Assembly: GCA_031370625.1 (NCBI GenBank)
Contig: JANMQR010000151.1
Location: forward strand, 1-10,933
Origin: UKL13-2 sp031370625
Lineage (GTDB): Bacteria; Pseudomonadota; Gammaproteobacteria; Burkholderiales; Usitatibacteraceae
Direction: 5' to 3'
DNA length: 10,933 nt
Part shown: piece by piece, positions 1-5,482 of the stretch
How the letters are laid out: each line of letters starts with the position of its first letter
How positions within the stretch are numbered: position 1 is the first letter of the stretch
Notes under the pieces: generated by a model
Database searches by the model: none
Told to the model about the DNA's origin: nothing
What the model saw: the letters and a program-made list of their open reading frames with translations, nothing else
Program-made: the position numbers and the translations under genes

Positions 1-66
1 GCTGGCGTCTTGTTCAGTTCGCGCAGTTTGCTGGGTCGGTTTAGTTTTTTCAGCTTTTTTAACCAT
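1..66 (-). CDS. 5' end of an unidentified gene cut by the window edge
   Basis: An ATG at 66-64 opens a frame that stays open for 22 codons to the window edge. The visible residues are hydrophilic and rich in Lys, Thr and Gln (start MVKKAEKTKPTQQTAR), like the flexible N-terminus of a DNA-binding or cytoplasmic protein, but this is too short to assign a family. There is no Shine-Dalgarno sequence before the ATG. A good promoter places the transcription start at or within a base or two of the ATG, so the mRNA is probably leaderless. The elaborate operator upstream suggests a tightly controlled, perhaps autoregulated, gene. It could be a regulator of the neighbouring restriction-modification locus, but that is inference. 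It does not obviously begin like an HsdR. Confidence 0.45.
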   Translation of the reverse strand, partial: MVKKAEKTKPTQQTARTEQDAS

Positions 67-71
67 AGCGC

Positions 72-100
72 AGTGTATGGTGCAGCTCGCACCACGTCAA
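72..100 (-). promoter_or_regulatory. Promoter with palindromic operator filling the spacer
   Basis: Read on the minus strand, TTGACG (100-95) and TACACT (77-72) are separated by exactly 17 bp. Those 17 bp (94-78) are the perfect inverted repeat TGGTGC-N5-GCACCA. The -35 matches consensus at 5 of 6 positions and the -10 at 4 of 6. The -10 ends 5 bp before the ATG at 66, so the start point should fall on or next to the start codon. A repressor bound to the palindrome would block RNA polymerase directly. Confidence 0.6.
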
Positions 101-113
101 TCATTAATGGTGC
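77..113. repeat. 37-bp operator-like repeat, copy 1
   Basis: Layout: ATGGTGC, 5 bp, GCACCA, 2 bp, then TCAATCATTAATGGTGC. It contains three TGGTGC half-sites: 78-83, 89-94 (inverted) and 108-113. Copy 2 lies 70 bp away with the same internal spacing. Half-sites one and two are 11 bp apart, about one helical turn. Confidence 0.6.
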
Positions 114-120
114 GATTTTG

Positions 121-144
121 CTATTTTTATTCCATTAAAAATAG
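121..144. repeat. AT-rich perfect inverted repeat
   Basis: CTATTTTTA (121-129) and TAAAAATAG (136-144) form a perfect 9-bp stem around a 6-nt loop. The element sits between the two 37-bp operator-like repeats. It may be a protein-binding site or a bendable spacer. It has no GC stem or U-tract typical of a terminator. Confidence 0.5.
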
Positions 145-146
145 TC

Positions 147-183
147 ATGGTGCCATGTGTACCATATCGATCATTGATGGCGC
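147..183. repeat. 37-bp operator-like repeat, copy 2
   Basis: This has the same arrangement as copy 1 with a few substitutions: ATGGTGC, 5 bp, GTACCA, 2 bp, then TCGATCATTGATGGCGC. Half-sites are at 148-153, 159-164 (inverted) and 178-183. The -35 equivalent here is TCGATA rather than TTGACG, so this copy is more likely an auxiliary operator than a second promoter. Confidence 0.55.
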
Positions 184-416
184 ATTATTCTTATTTTTGT
201 GCCACGTGCTTTTAAAGACCTTTTGATGATGATTCGTTGATCGCGGGTTCACTTGTATAGAAAAGCGTATTTTCTATGCAAATGCGCTGATATGTGTCGA
301 TATTTTGTGGTTTTGTAGACATATCCGAGTGATGTGTCTATCCCGTCGATATGTTCTCTCACTATCCAACCCAAAAGAATTACCAGTGGTCTTGCCGCAG
401 CATTGACCATTAACCA
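184..416. other. Gene-free stretch with several inverted repeats
   Basis: No convincing coding frame is seen between the operator repeats and the end of the BRO-N gene. It holds CACGTG at 203-208, the inverted repeat ATAGAAAA (257-264) / TTTTCTAT (270-277) with a 5-nt loop, and four copies of GATRTGT: 289-295, 319-325 inverted, 331-337 and 348-354. No clear rho-independent terminator for the BRO-N gene was found. Confidence 0.5.
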
Positions 417-1301
417 TCATTTTTTCTTGGGCACGATTGCTTTTGCTTTTTTCACACGCGATGCCGGCAAAGCTGCGCTCGCGGACGAACCAATCGGCCG
501 CAAAAAGTTTTCACCAGACACTACTTTTTTCCCGGTTTTACCTTCGAGTTCCAGCCGCGCCCGCTGCGCAAGCCGCCCACCGGTTTTGGCGGCGTTGGCG
601 TTTTCGGTCACGCCGGTCGCTTCCATACTTTCGGCAATCTGCCGCGTGGAAAGCTCTGCCAGCGCAGTAAAAATAAGTTCCGCCTCGCTCATATGGTCAC
701 GCAGATTATGGCTGCTGAGGCCTTTCTTTTTCTTGTGTTCTTTTACGCTCACGCCCGACCATTCCTGATGAATGATATTGGTCAGGATGGCGAATTCCTC
801 GCCTTGCTTCACCTCATGGTTTGCCCAATAGTCTGTCAGCTTGTTGCGCGTTTCCTGGCCCGTCATGCGGTGCTGAATCCACTTATCGCTGCGCCCATGC
901 TGCTGCCAGGTCGCGCGGGCCCGATCCAGCGAGCGCGCCGGGTCGGCCATCTCTTGCATCCGTTCATAGCCCACCTTCGCCAGCCACAGCTTGATCGGCT
1001 CCGCCTTGGGGCTGGGCACCGATTGCACGAGGCGCAGCAACGTTTCGGCCGTGGCGGCATCGGTGAGTCGCTGTTTGCCGTCGCGTGCGGTCATTTTCAA
1101 CTGGTGACAATTTGTCACCAGTTGACTGCCCTCTCGGTTCAGCCGCTCTTTCAGCTTGTTCCAGTATTTGCGTGCGGTCGTATCGTCGGGCTGCTGCGTC
1201 AGCACCTGCACAATATCCACCACCGAAAACCACCACGTTTCAGTAGCTTCGTCATACAAACGGCGGATGGCATATTCATCAAAATCAGCGGGCAATATCA
1301 T
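417..1301 (-). CDS. BRO-N / DinD-like protein in a type I RM operon
   Basis: A 294-residue protein. The N-terminal part (about residues 10-115) reads as a BRO-N domain: WWFSVVDIVQVL near 23, the conserved LVTNCHQLK near 61-69, and SPKAEPIKLWLAKVGYERM near 97-115. BRO-N domains occur in phage antirepressors and baculovirus BRO proteins and often bind nucleic acid. The C-terminal part (about 140-265) resembles E. coli DinD: EEFAILTN near 168, the basic HKKKKGL near 189, LRDHMSEAEL near 200 and NANAAKTGGRLAQRAR near 234. The tail is very basic (PKKK). The longer GTG start at 1316 overlaps the hsdS stop, but ATG at 1301 has AGGAG 7 nt upstream, so I chose 1301. It is the third gene of the hsdM-hsdS operon. 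It may act as an accessory or regulatory factor; its role is unknown. Confidence 0.82.
   Translation of the reverse strand: MILPADFDEYAIRRLYDEATETWWFSVVDIVQVLTQQPDDTTARKYWNKLKERLNREGSQLVTNCHQLKMTARDGKQRLTDAATAETLLRLVQSVPSPKAEPIKLWLAKVGYERMQEMADPARSLDRARATWQQHGRSDKWIQHRMTGQETRNKLTDYWANHEVKQGEEFAILTNIIHQEWSGVSVKEHKKKKGLSSHNLRDHMSEAELIFTALAELSTRQIAESMEATGVTENANAAKTGGRLAQRARLELEGKTGKKVVSGENFLRPIGSSASAALPASRVKKAKAIVPKKK
1097..1125. repeat. 29-bp near-perfect palindrome inside the BRO-N gene
   Basis: TCAACTGGTGACAA (1097-1110) and TTGTCACCAGTTGA (1112-1125) are perfect reverse complements around a single central base at 1111. The palindrome lies about 175 nt into the gene, over the codons for the conserved QLVTNCHQL block. 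It could be an intragenic operator or, in RNA, a very stable hairpin. Codon constraint may explain part of the symmetry. Confidence 0.7.
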
Positions 1302-1312
1302 TGCGGTACTCC

Positions 1313-2527
1313 TCACAATTCGCCGCTGAAGGCTTGGTGCAGCAGGGATTTTTTGAGTCCGTCCAGGGCGGCGAGTTTTTGTTGGTAGAGAGATTCTAGG
1401 TGCCGTTTCCGTTCGTCCATTTCGCGAATTTGAGCAACCACTTCACGCTGCGTTACCAAGCTGTCAGGCACCGGGATTGCAAAATTGACAAGCGTCTTAA
1501 TGGGCAATTGTGGCTGTGCAGCTCCAGTCACATACCGCGCAACTTGAGACTTCATAATTTCTGATCGAAAAACTTCAAACAGAAATGACGAATCGAGTTT
1601 TTGCTGTTTAGGCCTGAATATCAACATCCCAGAGTTAATCCGGACATGATCGTATTCCACGGAATCATCGTAAATCGCCACATTACCAATGGTGCCGCGA
1701 GTTGTAAGGACTACATCATTCCTTTGCAATTTTCCTTTTCGTAATGCACTGTCCTTCTCCTCTGTAACAAACATTGCTGTGTCAAAATTAAATCCATCTG
1801 GCCGCACGTTTTTTGTGTTCAGGAAAAGGCAGAAACCCTCATCCGAGAAGTCTTCTTTGCTTGGGTAGTTTGATCCCCTGTCGCCATCGACCATTCTTAG
1901 CAAGTTTTCATCGCCTAACTTCCACAGTGCCCATCCTTTGTCTGACTGCCCAACTTTGGATTGTAAAAAATTTTGAAACAATTCATTGGCGTTTTGCAGG
2001 TTCTTTTCGGCGTTGGCTTTGGCGGTGGCGATCCCGTCAAACGCTTCGTCGAGAATAGTGACGATGCGGTGTTGTTCTGAGAGAGGTGCTAAAACAATCT
2101 TGATGCTATTAAATTTCGACTTGTTAACGATCGGAACAGTCGTACCAGATGCTAACTCTTCTAGCTGATTTCTAAATAAGCAAGAGTGCACTTGATAAAA
2201 CATGAAAGCTGGAATTGCTGTTTTCTCGTTGGGTAATATTGCATTAATCTGCTGGTTGAAAGCGACCCGAACAGTGTTCATGCCAATCTTGCCCAAGTTG
2301 CCAATGCATGAAACCAAAATCGAATTCACCGGAGCAATTCGAGCAACTTCTGCTCCCACCTTGGAAAGACCGTCTTCGGCACAATCGAGTGGCACACCAC
2401 ATAGTTCTGGCGGTTTAACTAACGGAATATAGTCACCGTAAAAATCCATGTTACTTTTTGCTGGCGTTCCGCCAGTCACAGTGTCAAATGCTTGACCTAA
2501 GGGTAGCTTGATCCACCCAGCATTCAC
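1313..2527 (-). CDS. hsdS: Type I restriction-modification specificity subunit HsdS
   Basis: A 404-residue DNA-recognition subunit that pairs with HsdM to methylate, and with HsdR to cleave, a bipartite asymmetric site. The architecture is complete: a first target-recognition domain from residue 1 to about 148 with the typical GGTP (19-22); a central conserved helix with LAPLSEQHRIV at 146-156; a second recognition domain from about 198 to 350 with the RGTIGNVA block near 277; and a C-terminal conserved helix ending LLHQAFSGEL. The start is GTG at 2527-2525, overlapping the hsdM TGA by 4 bp, with GGGAG 5 nt upstream. The recognition domains are richer in A+T than the conserved helices, as expected for domains that exchange independently. 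The recognised sequence cannot be read from this. Confidence 0.93.
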   Translation of the reverse strand: MNAGWIKLPLGQAFDTVTGGTPAKSNMDFYGDYIPLVKPPELCGVPLDCAEDGLSKVGAEVARIAPVNSILVSCIGNLGKIGMNTVRVAFNQQINAILPNEKTAIPAFMFYQVHSCLFRNQLEELASGTTVPIVNKSKFNSIKIVLAPLSEQHRIVTILDEAFDGIATAKANAEKNLQNANELFQNFLQSKVGQSDKGWALWKLGDENLLRMVDGDRGSNYPSKEDFSDEGFCLFLNTKNVRPDGFNFDTAMFVTEEKDSALRKGKLQRNDVVLTTRGTIGNVAIYDDSVEYDHVRINSGMLIFRPKQQKLDSSFLFEVFRSEIMKSQVARYVTGAAQPQLPIKTLVNFAIPVPDSLVTQREVVAQIREMDERKRHLESLYQQKLAALDGLKKSLLHQAFSGEL

Positions 2528-3975
2528 ACCAACTCCCGAATCGTCGCCAATACTTCTGTACTTTCCAAATCCAACGCCGCAATTTCATCCATGATTTCCT
2601 GCGGGCTGCGATGCGTTACTTCTTCGGCAGCATTCGGGTTCTTGACCGACAGATCAAACGTTGCGGCATCAACTTTCGCTACGTCCAGACTCCAAGAATT
2701 CTCCGAGTCCGCGAACGTCTTTTGCTTGGCAATAAAATCCGCCAGATCGTTGTCGTTGAGCGAATTGGTTTTGCCCATATTTCGGCCGGGCTGTAGCTGA
2801 CAAAACCAGACTTTGCGGGTAGTGCTGCCTTTATCAAAAAACAGCACCACCGTTTTTACGCCCGCGCCGATGAACGTGCCACTGGGGCAATCGAGCACGG
2901 TGTGCAGATTGCAGGTTTCGAGTAATAGCTTGCGCAAATTCACGGAGGCGTTATCGGTATTCGACAGGAAGGTGTTTTTAATCACCACCGCACCACGGCC
3001 ACCGGCTTTTAAAATTTTGATGAAGTGCTGCAAGAATAAAAACGCAGTCTCGCCGGTTTTGATCGGAAAATTCTGCTGCACTTCTTTGCGCTCTTTGCCG
3101 CCGAACGGTGGATTGGCGAGCACGATGTTGTAACGATCTTTTTCCTGAATGTCGGCGAGGTTTTCGGCGAGCGTGTTGGTATGGATGATGTTGGGCGCTT
3201 CGATACCGTGCAGGATCATGTTCATGGTCGCAATCACATAGGCGAGGCTCTTTTTCTCCTTGCCGTAGAAAGTGCGCTCTTGCAGGGTTTTCAAATCTTT
3301 GGTGGTGAGTTTTCCTGCCGTTAAAAAATCATAAGCCTCACACAAAAACCCGGCCGAGCCGACCGCGCCGTCGTAAATCGACTCGCCGATTTTCGGCTGT
3401 ACGACTTGAATCATGGCGCGGATCAACGGGCGCGGCGTGTAGTATTCGCCGCCGTTGCGCCCGGCGTTGCCCATGTTTTTAATTTTCGCTTCGTAGAGAT
3501 GCGATAGCTCGTGTTTTTCATCCTGCGAATTGAATCGCAGGCTATCAATTATTTCCAGCACCTCGCGCAGGTTGTAGCCGCTCTGAAATTTTGATTTGAT
3601 CTCGCTAAAAATCTCACCGATCTTGTATTCGATCGTATCCGGCCCCGATGCGCGCCGCTTGAAGCCGCGCAAATACGGAAACAATTTACCATCGACAAAT
3701 TCGGTCAGGTCATTGCCCGTCAGCGCGGCGTTATGGTCAATTTTGCCATCGGATGTTTTCGGCACTGCCCATTTTTCCCAGCGGAATTCGCCCTCGATAA
3801 TCGGCTTATGTTTGCGGGCCTCAAGCGTCGCGATGGACACCTTATCCTGCTCCAGCGCATCCAGATATTTCAGAAACAACACCCACGATGTTTGCTCGGT
3901 GTAATCCAGTTCTGTCGTGCAACCCGCCTCTTTCCAGACGACGTTATCGATATTTTTAAACGCTTGCTCGAACAT
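2524..3975 (-). CDS. hsdM: Type I restriction-modification N6-adenine methyltransferase HsdM
   Basis: A 483-residue S-adenosylmethionine-dependent DNA adenine methyltransferase, the modification subunit of a type I system. The N-terminal helical domain covers about residues 1-160 (FLKYLDALE near 34). GEYYTPR at 176-182 leads into the catalytic domain. The SAM-binding motif is DGAVGSAGFL (202-211), a variant of the common DPxxGTGGF form. The catalytic motif IV is NPPFGG (288-293). The C-terminal part has helices likely to contact HsdS. Length is normal for the family and nothing is missing. It is the first gene of the hsdM-hsdS-bro operon, and its TGA overlaps the hsdS GTG. The Shine-Dalgarno sequence is weak (GAAAG). 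The system may act as methylation only unless hsdR lies outside the window. Confidence 0.95.
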   Translation of the reverse strand: MFEQAFKNIDNVVWKEAGCTTELDYTEQTSWVLFLKYLDALEQDKVSIATLEARKHKPIIEGEFRWEKWAVPKTSDGKIDHNAALTGNDLTEFVDGKLFPYLRGFKRRASGPDTIEYKIGEIFSEIKSKFQSGYNLREVLEIIDSLRFNSQDEKHELSHLYEAKIKNMGNAGRNGGEYYTPRPLIRAMIQVVQPKIGESIYDGAVGSAGFLCEAYDFLTAGKLTTKDLKTLQERTFYGKEKKSLAYVIATMNMILHGIEAPNIIHTNTLAENLADIQEKDRYNIVLANPPFGGKERKEVQQNFPIKTGETAFLFLQHFIKILKAGGRGAVVIKNTFLSNTDNASVNLRKLLLETCNLHTVLDCPSGTFIGAGVKTVVLFFDKGSTTRKVWFCQLQPGRNMGKTNSLNDNDLADFIAKQKTFADSENSWSLDVAKVDAATFDLSVKNPNAAEEVTHRSPQEIMDEIAALDLESTEVLATIRELV

Positions 3976-4006
3976 ATAACTTTCTGTTTTGGGTTTGATT
4001 CGGCTG

Positions 4007-4012
4007 TTTATA
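4007..4012 (-). promoter_or_regulatory. Possible -10 element for hsdM
   Basis: TATAAA read on the minus strand lies 31 bp before the hsdM ATG. No good -35 hexamer is seen 16-18 bp further upstream, only an AT-rich stretch (TTTAAAATTAA), so this is a weak call. Confidence 0.25.
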
Positions 4013-4032
4013 GCGGTGATTAATTTTAAACC

Positions 4033-4088
4033 CTAATACTGGCGCGGCTTTTCGAGCATTTATGGCTTGAAATGCGCGCCAATATTAG
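4033..4088. repeat. Long imperfect hairpin between vapC-like gene and hsdM
   Basis: The outer arms CTAATACTGGCGCG (4033-4046) and CGCGCCAATATTAG (4075-4088) pair with one mismatch. An inner stem, GCATTT (4056-4061) with AAATGC (4070-4075), closes an 8-nt loop, leaving a 9-nt bulge on one side. It overlaps the stop codon of the PIN-domain gene (4087-4085). It may end the toxin-antitoxin transcript, but no U-tract follows, so a binding site or small repeat element is also possible. Confidence 0.5.
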
Positions 4089-4618
4089 CGTTTTACTTTT
4101 TTATTGGTCTTTGCAAGCGCTGCACGGTTTGTCGGCTTCGCCACCCTATACGCGGCACGAGTCTGTTCCACGCGCCGCGCCTTTCCCCCAATCAACACAA
4201 TTTTCAACCTCGCCAATTTAAGTTTTTGCGCGGCTTTAGCGAAGCGTTCGTCGAACGTGGCTAGCGTGGTCGCGCCTGCGGCGTGGGCGATGGCGAGATG
4301 GAGCGCGTCACCGGTTTGCAAATTGCAGTCGGGGTTGCGAAGCCATACAGCGGCACGCGCCACCGCATCATTGGTGATCATGAGCATATGTAAATATCCT
4401 TCAGCTCGTAAGTCCAATGCCGCGACCGCCGCTTTTGCTTCAGTTGCCGATAGCTCGGCTTTTCGTTTGCGCAAACCCATGACGGCATGAAATTCGGCGC
4501 GCACCCATTCGCTTATGGCGAGTGGTGTGGCTTCTCGGGCAATCCACTCTGTTGCTTGTGGCGTAAGGCTGTCGGTAATATGCAGCGAAACAAGTATGTT
4601 GGTGTCGAGGTAAATCAT
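4085..4618 (-). CDS. PIN-domain ribonuclease toxin, VapC-like
   Basis: A 177-residue PIN-domain protein, predicted to be a Mg-dependent endoribonuclease toxin held in check by the antitoxin encoded just upstream. The acidic active-site residues are visible: D5 in MIYLDTNIL, E42 in RAEFHAV, D104 in TGDALHLAIA and D123 in TFDERFA. VapC toxins are usually about 125-145 residues. This one continues for about 35 residues with a Lys/Arg-rich tail (from GGKARR near 144 to KKVKR), which could bind RNA or ribosomes. The gene begins 32 bp after the antitoxin stop and has no clear Shine-Dalgarno sequence, so translation may depend on the upstream gene. RNA target is unknown. Confidence 0.85.
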   Translation of the reverse strand: MIYLDTNILVSLHITDSLTPQATEWIAREATPLAISEWVRAEFHAVMGLRKRKAELSATEAKAAVAALDLRAEGYLHMLMITNDAVARAAVWLRNPDCNLQTGDALHLAIAHAAGATTLATFDERFAKAAQKLKLARLKIVLIGGKARRVEQTRAAYRVAKPTNRAALAKTNKKVKR

Positions 4619-4650
4619 CGGCGCGCAATCACTTGGTACTCACTTGACAC

Positions 4651-4902
4651 TCACTCATTGATCTCACCATCGCGCATTTGGCGAATGATCTCCACCGAGT
4701 TGGTTTTCATCACTGGCATCGACTCACGAAATCGACGCAACTCTTCCAAATCCATTTTCGGTTTAATCGGCAGCGCGTTAGCGGGAACCATTTTGACCAC
4801 TGGCTTCCCACGTTTAGTAATGGTGATAGTTTCGCCTGCCTCCACCATTTCGATAATGGCGCTCAATTGCGCCTTTGCTTCAGCGACGCTGAATGCTCCC
4901 AT
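4651..4902 (-). CDS. Phd/YefM-type antitoxin paired with PIN toxin
   Basis: An 83-residue antitoxin of the prevent-host-death type. The N-terminal dimerisation and DNA-binding part is typical: FSVAEAKAQLSAIIEMVEAGE (from residue 4), then ITITKRGKPVVKMVP (26-40). The C-terminal part from about residue 50 is a charged helix (DLEELRRFRESMP) expected to wrap the toxin and block its active site. The start at 4902 has GGAG 5 nt upstream. It lies first in the operon, as expected for an antitoxin that also represses its own promoter. The neighbouring hsd genes suggest a defence or stabilisation island. Confidence 0.87.
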   Translation of the reverse strand: MGAFSVAEAKAQLSAIIEMVEAGETITITKRGKPVVKMVPANALPIKPKMDLEELRRFRESMPVMKTNSVEIIRQMRDGEINE

Positions 4903-5338
4903 GATTTCTCCAAATGACTATCTTGATGACTATATCGTAACACGACGAGTCAGATCGTTACGAGATGCTATTTCGCGTAAAGAAATAGAGCGTTTGCCGC
5001 GCGTTTCAGTGATTGAAATTACAAAGATTGGGTGGCCGCAATCGGTGGGTGGTTCGATCAAGCTTGGCTTCATGATGGTGAAGCTGGCGCGCGAACACGG
5101 TTGGCGTTATGTGGCGCAAACGTCGGGCGCGGGTGTGAAGAAAATTGGCGGGCTGGAAAAATTGGATGACGATCCGGCGAAGAGTTTGGGCGATGATTTT
5201 GCGGGCCTGATGCGAAGAAGAATATTGATGTTGAAAAATTGGGATGGCTTTGCGATGCGATTTCGAGGCGGGATGGGCCTGTTATTGATGGGCAGTAACA
5301 CAAGCACTGGGGCGGCATTTGGATGCTTTTTGCTTTGA
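4901..5338 (+). pseudogene. Orphan reading frame, probably a decayed gene
   Basis: A plus-strand frame with native-looking codon use, especially over 4970-5210. It encodes segments such as ERLPRVSVIEITKIGWPQ, KLGFMMVKLAREHGWRYVA and GGLEKLDDDPAKSLGDDF, which look like folded protein rather than a shadow. The ATG at 4901 overlaps the antitoxin ATG on the other strand and has no Shine-Dalgarno sequence, so the true start is unknown or lost. After about 5205 the frame becomes unconvincing. A neighbouring frame then reads DAKKNIDVEKLGWLCDAISR and stops at the TAA at 5299-5301, consistent with a frameshift. I do not recognise the family. A short functional protein cannot be excluded. Confidence 0.3.
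4914..4963 (-). promoter_or_regulatory. Putative operator region of the toxin-antitoxin operon
   Basis: Just upstream of the antitoxin start lie two direct copies of ATGACTAT (plus-strand 4914-4921 and 4926-4933), 12 bp apart. Next to them is the inverted repeat TCGTAAC (4935-4941) / GTTACGA (4957-4963). Phd/YefM antitoxins bind palindromes or repeats at this position. Hexamers of the promoter itself are not clear. Confidence 0.35.
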
Positions 5339-5417
5339 AGTGCGCTCTGGTGATAGGGTTTAATTATGGAAACTTCTGTGAACCCAGCGATTAAATGCAG
5401 TGAATATGTGGCGAACA

Positions 5418-5472
5418 CCCTCTCTCCAACCTCTCTCTGGCCCTAGGCCACCCTGCCGTCAAGGGAGAGAGG
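5418..5472. terminator. GC-rich gene-end repeat, possible terminator
   Basis: CCTCTCTC (5430-5437) pairs with GAGAGAGG (5465-5472). A second similar arm, CCCTCTCTCC, lies at 5418-5427, and between the arms is the small palindrome TGGCC-CTA-GGCCA. It lies just past the stop of the minus-strand serine hydrolase. It looks like a dispersed intergenic repeat that may double as a terminator; no U-tract is seen. Confidence 0.4.
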
Positions 5473-5482
5473 CTTAGCCACC

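Noticed and set aside
1..66. The truncated left gene as hsdR
   Set aside because: It is separated from bro by 350 bp with its own promoter and operators, and the 22 visible residues do not resemble an HsdR start.
77..183. CRISPR array
   Set aside because: There are only two imperfect copies, with a spacer-like interval that itself contains a palindrome, and no cas genes.
334..768. Plus-strand frame opposite the end of the BRO-N gene
   Set aside because: It is antisense to a well-supported coding region and has no domain-like sequence.
1302..1316. GTG start of the BRO-N gene overlapping the hsdS stop
   Set aside because: The ATG at 1301 has AGGAG at ideal spacing, while the GTG has no ribosome binding site of its own. 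It remains possible but less likely.
693..1388. 231-codon plus-strand frame across the BRO-N gene
   Set aside because: A shadow of the BRO-N gene. Its repeat of the QLVTxCHQL text comes only from the palindrome at 1097-1125.
5107..5418. Minus-strand frame between the antitoxin and the serine hydrolase
   Set aside because: Low-complexity Pro/Ser-rich text typical of a shadow; the plus-strand frame has better codon structure.
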